This document shows, piece after piece, positions 59,201 to 64,000 of a DNA stretch of 64,000 nt. Below the pieces are notes generated by a model, which had not been told where the DNA came from, searched no databases, and saw only the letters and a program-made list of their open reading frames with translations. This DNA is from Marsupella aquatica (taxonomy: Eukaryota; Marchantiophyta). Location: assembly GCA_973895155.1 (NCBI GenBank), contig OZ316891.1:31248001-31312000 (forward strand), given 5' to 3'. The translations under genes and the position numbers were made by a program. The number at the start of each line of letters is the position of its first letter. Position 1 is the first letter of the stretch.

Positions 59201-59332
59201 TTGTCTTTCTGTTCTAATCTGTCTGGTTGTCTTTCTGTCTGGTTGTCTTTCTGTCTGGTTGTCTTTCTGTTCTAATCTGTCTGGTTGTCTTTCTGTTCCA
59301 ATGTGCCAATTTGTCTCTCTGTTCTAATCTGT
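59201..59332. repeat. Minisatellite, 16-bp unit GTCTGGTTGTCTTTCT
   Basis: Three perfect consecutive units (59221-59268) and a further one at 59279-59294, interspersed with gttctaatct. It lies just downstream of the PPR stop codon. Confidence 0.9.
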
Positions 59333-61674
59333 TTTGCCCAAAGAAATGACTGATGTTTGATGCTTCAATAGACAGATTGGTCAAACGAAATTTAATCCAA
59401 CGCAAATTCACACTATATCCATGTCAAATAAAGCACAATCAAAGATTCTGAGTTGCCGTCTGGACAGGGGACACATGAGAGACGAGCTGGCCCTTTTGAC
59501 TTGTATCAACTCATACGGTGCCATAAATTTCGTACAAATGTCGAGAAGTGGCAGGAGTATTTGTGACAGGCTTCCTGTGTTGTTCGGTGTGGCCACTGGT
59601 CCTAATTTTGAGTGGGAAGAACTGAGTCTCTTCCTAGAACTGTAGTAATTTAAATTCTAGATTATGAATTAACTCAACGTCATGATACTATTCGAGGTCC
59701 AGTATTTTTGGCCGAACTTAGTTCAGTGTTTTGATGGGGGCCCTACAATGGCCCCAAATCATACTGTGCAGGAATTGACAACAATGGATCGTCACAAACC
59801 AGTATTGTTCAGCATAATGTGATCTTGTGGTTGCGGCCTGATATTATTTACAATTTGATATTCAAAGCATTTCTTCATGAATAACACAAGTACAATACTC
59901 TAATCTGGACAAATTGAATAGGAGATATGGGTTCATTTTAATAGTAGTAAACAGGATTGAGGAATCCATAAGAAAAAAATTGGTCAGTCTACAGTTCATC
60001 TAGAGTGAACCCTTTTGGTAGCAGAAAATGTAGATAGTGGAATAGTTTTTATGAGTAGGAATGGGCATGGGGAGTTGTTACTATGTGTATTGAATGTTTG
60101 TGAAGGCTACTTTTGTACAATTCCCATTAAATTGTTTCAAATTGATAGTAGCCATTGTGTGCCTACTTTCAGAGTGTGCCATGTGTGGTGTTTTCAGAGT
60201 ACTTTCTGTGCACATGGCCTAATCTTTCAGAGTGTGCTCTAGCAGGAAATTTTGAAACGAAATGGATGAAGTTGTCTAATTAGTCACTATAGGGGAGTCA
60301 TAATGAACTTTATAGATATGTAGGATGTACTTTTTAAAGAGCTCGCTGAGCACAATTGTGTGCGCTCTCGATTGGACTCAAAGGGTACAAGATATAGGTA
60401 TAGGTGAAGTCCTCATACATAGACTTAAATTCTAGTCTAGCCCAATGGTTAGGACACTGGCATGGGAACAGGAGGTCCCCAGATAAGAGGACAGGGCTTG
60501 GTAGATTTAACAAATAGGACATTACGATAAAAGCTCCCGCTACCAAACCAGTAAAATCAGAAATGCAATTCAAAAATCTAAGGGGGTGATGAAACTTGTG
60601 AAAGTCAAATTTTCTCTACTAAATTAAAGTGGATCGATGCTAATTTCAAAATGTGAGAAAAACCTGAGAGCAAAGCCTCATCAGATAAATCAAAACCTTA
60701 ATTACTACTGGAAAAATTGGGAGAATGACACTTGTATGTGTAACAGTTCTCTATGGCGTCCAAAACAACAATATTTCTTGTTTGCTTCATGCACACCAGC
60801 AACTCAGCACTGCAAAGTAACTTCTCAAAATACAGATTAGTCTACTTATGCCACAACGTCTATTGCTCTAAGGACGACGGACCAAAACAAGCACCAGGCT
60901 CCCTAAGCTCAAAATAAGTACCAGATGTCCTACACAACCCAAACATATAATAGATTCAAGTAAAAGTAGGAGTTATCCTTTGCGAGGTTGACGACTATAG
61001 CCCTTTATAACTGACTTCTCTACCCTTAACTTGTCGTTCAGCAGTGTCATGTGGGCCTATCCAAGGAGAATATAGGAAAGAAAAATCTTTCCAATTTGCA
61101 AACACTGATTAAAGCTGCAACATGGAGTTTGACTTTGTAGCACTCAAAGCTAAGTAGTTTTTAGGGGTGACCTATGGGACCTATCTTATGTGTAGAAAGG
61201 AACAAGGAAAACTTGCACGATTGCAAAGAAGAATAAAAGCTACAGTACCGGTCAACTTTTCTAATGTAAATGAGCTTTTAGCATCATTTTGTTAAAATAT
61301 CTGGGGGCTGGGTCCTCTAGTTAGGCAACAGTGCCTCAAGCAACGACAAGTGGAAAGAAACAAATTCTCATGAATGTTCTAGTAATGGCAAGTGGCAACA
61401 AGTGAAGAAAAAGTCCATAGGTGCATAACCTATAGCAGTATAGCACCCTACATGGGAGGAGAGGCACTTGCTTTCTTTCAAAACATACCTTAGTAATCAA
61501 TAACTACCGCATCATGCATAAATGAACTTGAAGCCAGCATGGAAATCCAAGATAAACTTTTGCAACCCAGATGGACTCCAACAAAACCCTCCTTTCTGCT
61601 CACATATTACACACTACTAAGATGAGTGAGATGTGGGAAGAAAGTAAGACATGCAGATTCGGAAAATTTTAGGT

Positions 61675-61850
61675 CTTTCAGTTCTCCATGAAATCGCACA
61701 ATATAAGGCTCACAAGAAAGATCTTTCCAAGAAGTTTGTAACAAACCCAAAAAATCCAGATCTCATTAGATATTGAGGGAGATGAATGTCAAAAGTTAGT
61801 TGCTCAAAACTTTTTGGGAGCACAAAGTGTGGAGAGTGATTAATGGAGTA
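61675..61850. repeat. Dispersed repeat, third copy (relatives at 29842-30225)
   Basis: It has aggtctttcagttctccatg, aggctcacaagaaagatctt, cattagatattgagggagat, tgctcaaaactttttggga and caaagtgtgga in the same order as the copies near 29.9 and 30.1 kb. Confidence 0.65.
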
Positions 61851-62258
61851 TTCTTCGGAACACTAGGGTAGAGATCTTAGATTGCTTGGAAAGATCTCTA
61901 GTTTTCATGCCCCAAGGATCTTACACTGGTTGGAATTGATCTCTAGTATTCATGAAAAATTTGGTCAAGGTCTCCCTCAGGGCATGGAAGTGATACATCA
62001 TGTACAACAAAATACATGGTCTTAAATTATTGTGAGGAAGACTCTTAAAGAGCTTGGTGGAAATAAGTGTTTTAAAATTTAAAACAGTTTAATATGTGAG
62101 TGTCATCATATAATTGGTGTCATACAAATATATTTAATGAAAGTTATCGAGGGGGTCAAAACTAACCCAAACCTTTGCACATGATGTACAACCCACCAGT
62201 ATTGACCCCCCAAAAAGTCCATTGTAGAATAAGTTTCAAAGGAAATTGCAAAGCATAA

Positions 62259-62620
62259 GGGCCACTTTACAAGACGGGCGCGGCAATTTAGTTCCTCTTT
62301 TTTCATGATCGAATCGATCACAACCGTTGTTTCAGCCTGCCCGGGCGCTCCTTGCTTTAGAAGACTGGCGCGGCAAGTTGAGCTGCGGGAATAACCGAAC
62401 CTGCATTCTGGTATGGATCAGCTCTGGCCAGCCGGCTTGGGACTCTCATCCGGGCGCTAGACTATTGGACCTCTGGAGGTGCGAAAATGGGCAGCCCGCT
62501 TCCTCCTAGGATTCCTGCCTTGGATTGGTCTAGAGTCCTACCGTACCACTAAGAGTTGGGCTCTGTTACAGCCCTGGTAGAAAGCACTCAAATTGCCGCG
62601 CCCGTCTTGTAAAGTGGCCC
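62259..62620. mobile_element. PIF/Harbinger-like MITE (362 bp)
   Basis: Terminal inverted repeats of 31 bp, perfectly complementary, occupy 62259-62289 and 62590-62620 and start gggccactttacaagacggg. They are bounded by a 3-bp target duplication TAA (62256-62258 and 62621-62623). TAA/TTA duplications and GG-starting ends are the hallmark of PIF/Harbinger (Tourist-like) elements. The interior has no coding capacity and is GC-richer than its surroundings, with a subterminal echo of the end (actggcgcggcaagt near 62365). It must be moved by a transposase encoded elsewhere. Perfect ends suggest a recent insertion. Confidence 0.88.
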
Positions 62621-62623
62621 TAA

Positions 62624-64000
62624 GGTAGGTGCACTGCTTCTTTCCAGTAGTGCTTGATGGGACCCCTGGCAGAAAGTTTTTACTTTATAAAACCCTTCGA
62701 AGGTATTGTAACCAACTAGGATTCCTTTTGACAGTTTTGGCTCAGAAGTTCTTGTAGCAGTTCCTATAATGAGGTTTTTTTTGTTTTGTTTTGTTTTAAA
62801 TGAAACCCGCAAAAACCCACGGGAAGGGGGGCCCAACAGGGCACCTATAATGAGGTTTTGTTTGATATTGTGACCGAAAATAGCTACTCTAAACTTTATG
62901 GTGAACCGTGCCTAAACCACGAACTGCAAGGTCGGAATCAAGGTCCAACCTTGAACAGTCGATACATGGTTGGGGGAATGACAAAATAGTGGCTGCCACC
63001 GCCCAAATTGCGATGTAACTTAAGTGAAGACAATATGGTTAATATCTTTTGGTTTAAATTTTTAACATATCACGATTTTCACTAGGTTTACTGTCATGCA
63101 AGCTACCCAAGGTGTTTCTGATGTATTTTTTGGTGCAACTGTCCATCAATGCGTGCATAGCAGAAGGGAGTTTGCATCCAACAACATGAGGGACGTGATA
63201 CAACTCGACAAGGTGCAATAGTTGTTTATGATGTAAAGACAGGTGGAATATCAAGACTTCTAATTCCATGTGTGGATCAAATGTTCATGACTATTCTTCT
63301 GTCAAAACATGATCTCAAGCTCACAATGTAACATATTTCTCTTGACAATTTGTCTTACTTTATACTAGGCAGAAACCTCAGGATGCAAAGCCATCTTATA
63401 GTGGCAACTTTTTGCTCACTGAAAAATACGTTTAAATGATCATGAAGAAGGGAAATTCCAGATGGCATGGAAATCCACGACAAAACAATGATAGTCCCTA
63501 AAAATGATCTGAAGACATAAACCATAGTCTTCACCAAACGATAAGAAGAAATTGCATTGGGCGACTCTGACCACAAACAGAGCAACTTGGTAAACCATAG
63601 AACTAAACCGCCCATGATGTGTAGGCTGAGGCCAAAAATTGTGTAATTCCTCCATTTAAAAGAACAATGCAAGGCTCATTAAGAGAGGTCCTAACAGGTA
63701 ACAAAACTTTCATAGGGGTCCTAGTAGTTAACAAAACCTTCATAGGGGCCTATCACATAAAAAAGTCCTGTCAGTGTCCATCAAGCATATACCACTTCTC
63801 TTGGACATGTAACCAGTTCTCTTCTTTTGGGAATTTTGGGAAACCTGTGGAAAGCAACAAGTCAACAAACTTAGACAGTGTCTTAAGTTCCCAAATAGTG
63901 TCACTCAGAAAATCCAATTGTAACAGGAGAATCCATGGTGAGCCTGAGTCACCACATGACATGGAAATCTCACAGCTCAAAGCTGAGTTTAGTATATTGC
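62624..64000. other. Spacer to window end, no gene recognised
   Basis: Contains a (GTTTT)n run near 62778-62796 and a dispersed repeat copy at 63685-63795. Short frames match nothing I recognise. Confidence 0.5.
63685..63795. repeat. Dispersed repeat, copy 2 (relative at 5546-5670)
   Basis: Iterated ggtcct...gtaacaaaac(t/c)ttcataggggtcc followed by catcaagcatata, in the order seen at 5546-5670. Confidence 0.6.

Larger units (their letters stand above)
59146..62258. other. Spacer, no gene recognised
   Basis: It starts with the probable 3' untranslated region of the PPR gene, including a 16-bp minisatellite (59201-59332). A dispersed repeat copy lies at 61675-61850. Otherwise it is AT-rich sequence with only short frames. 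Confidence 0.5.

Noticed and set aside
1-64000. CRISPR arrays, rRNA genes, bacterial operon structure
   Set aside because: No regularly spaced identical repeats with unique spacers and no rRNA signatures; introns and gene content are those of a plant nuclear genome.

Overview
The window is nuclear DNA from a land plant. It has intron-containing genes with GT/AG junctions, plant-type 5'-UTR telobox motifs (TTTAGGG/AAACCCT), a PPR protein ending in a DYW deaminase domain, a plant-type FG nucleoporin with a GLEBS motif, and an LTR element primed by initiator tRNA-Met. Genes are sparse and separated by long, AT-rich, repeat-laden spacers. The fused NUP98-NUP96 gene and the DYW protein make me lean to a seed-free plant (bryophyte, lycophyte or fern). 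That lean is inference; nothing in the sequence fixes the species.

Layout. 1-2.6 kb: spacer holding a reverse-oriented, internally duplicated piece of the NUP98 coding sequence inserted between short direct repeats. 2.6-3.9 kb: intronless F-box/kelch gene. 3.9-17.3 kb: gene-poor spacer with tandem duplications, a long degenerate minisatellite (11.3-12.1 kb), a ~75-bp tandem array (15.06-15.47 kb) and a GC-richer promoter region near 16-17 kb. 17.3-28.1 kb: a 16-exon gene whose joined exons give an uninterrupted 1910-residue NUP98-NUP96 precursor with a self-cleavage site. 28-37 kb: spacer with many small two- and three-copy duplications. 37.2-37.5 kb: an intact 336-bp TRIM retrotransposon with a tRNA-like Pol III promoter inside each LTR and a perfect 5-bp target duplication. 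39.0-41.2 kb: a three-exon gene for a plant-specific coiled-coil protein resembling HEADING DATE REPRESSOR 1. 41-48 kb: spacer. 48.0-51.5 kb: a possible small acidic-protein gene head-to-head with a nine-exon ERCC1 (RAD10) gene. 51.5-54.6 kb: spacer with a second minisatellite related to the first. 54.6-55.9 kb: 5' exons of an unresolved gene containing a damaged exon duplication. 56.5-59.1 kb: a two-exon PPR-DYW gene. 59-64 kb: spacer with an intact PIF/Harbinger-like MITE.

All confidently called genes lie on the plus strand but are independent transcription units. Their products act in different places: ubiquitin ligase, nuclear pore, nuclear regulation, DNA excision repair and organelle RNA editing. 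The most unusual items are the tRNA-bearing TRIM, the single-gene NUP98-NUP96 architecture, and the NUP98 fragment re-inserted upstream of the F-box gene.
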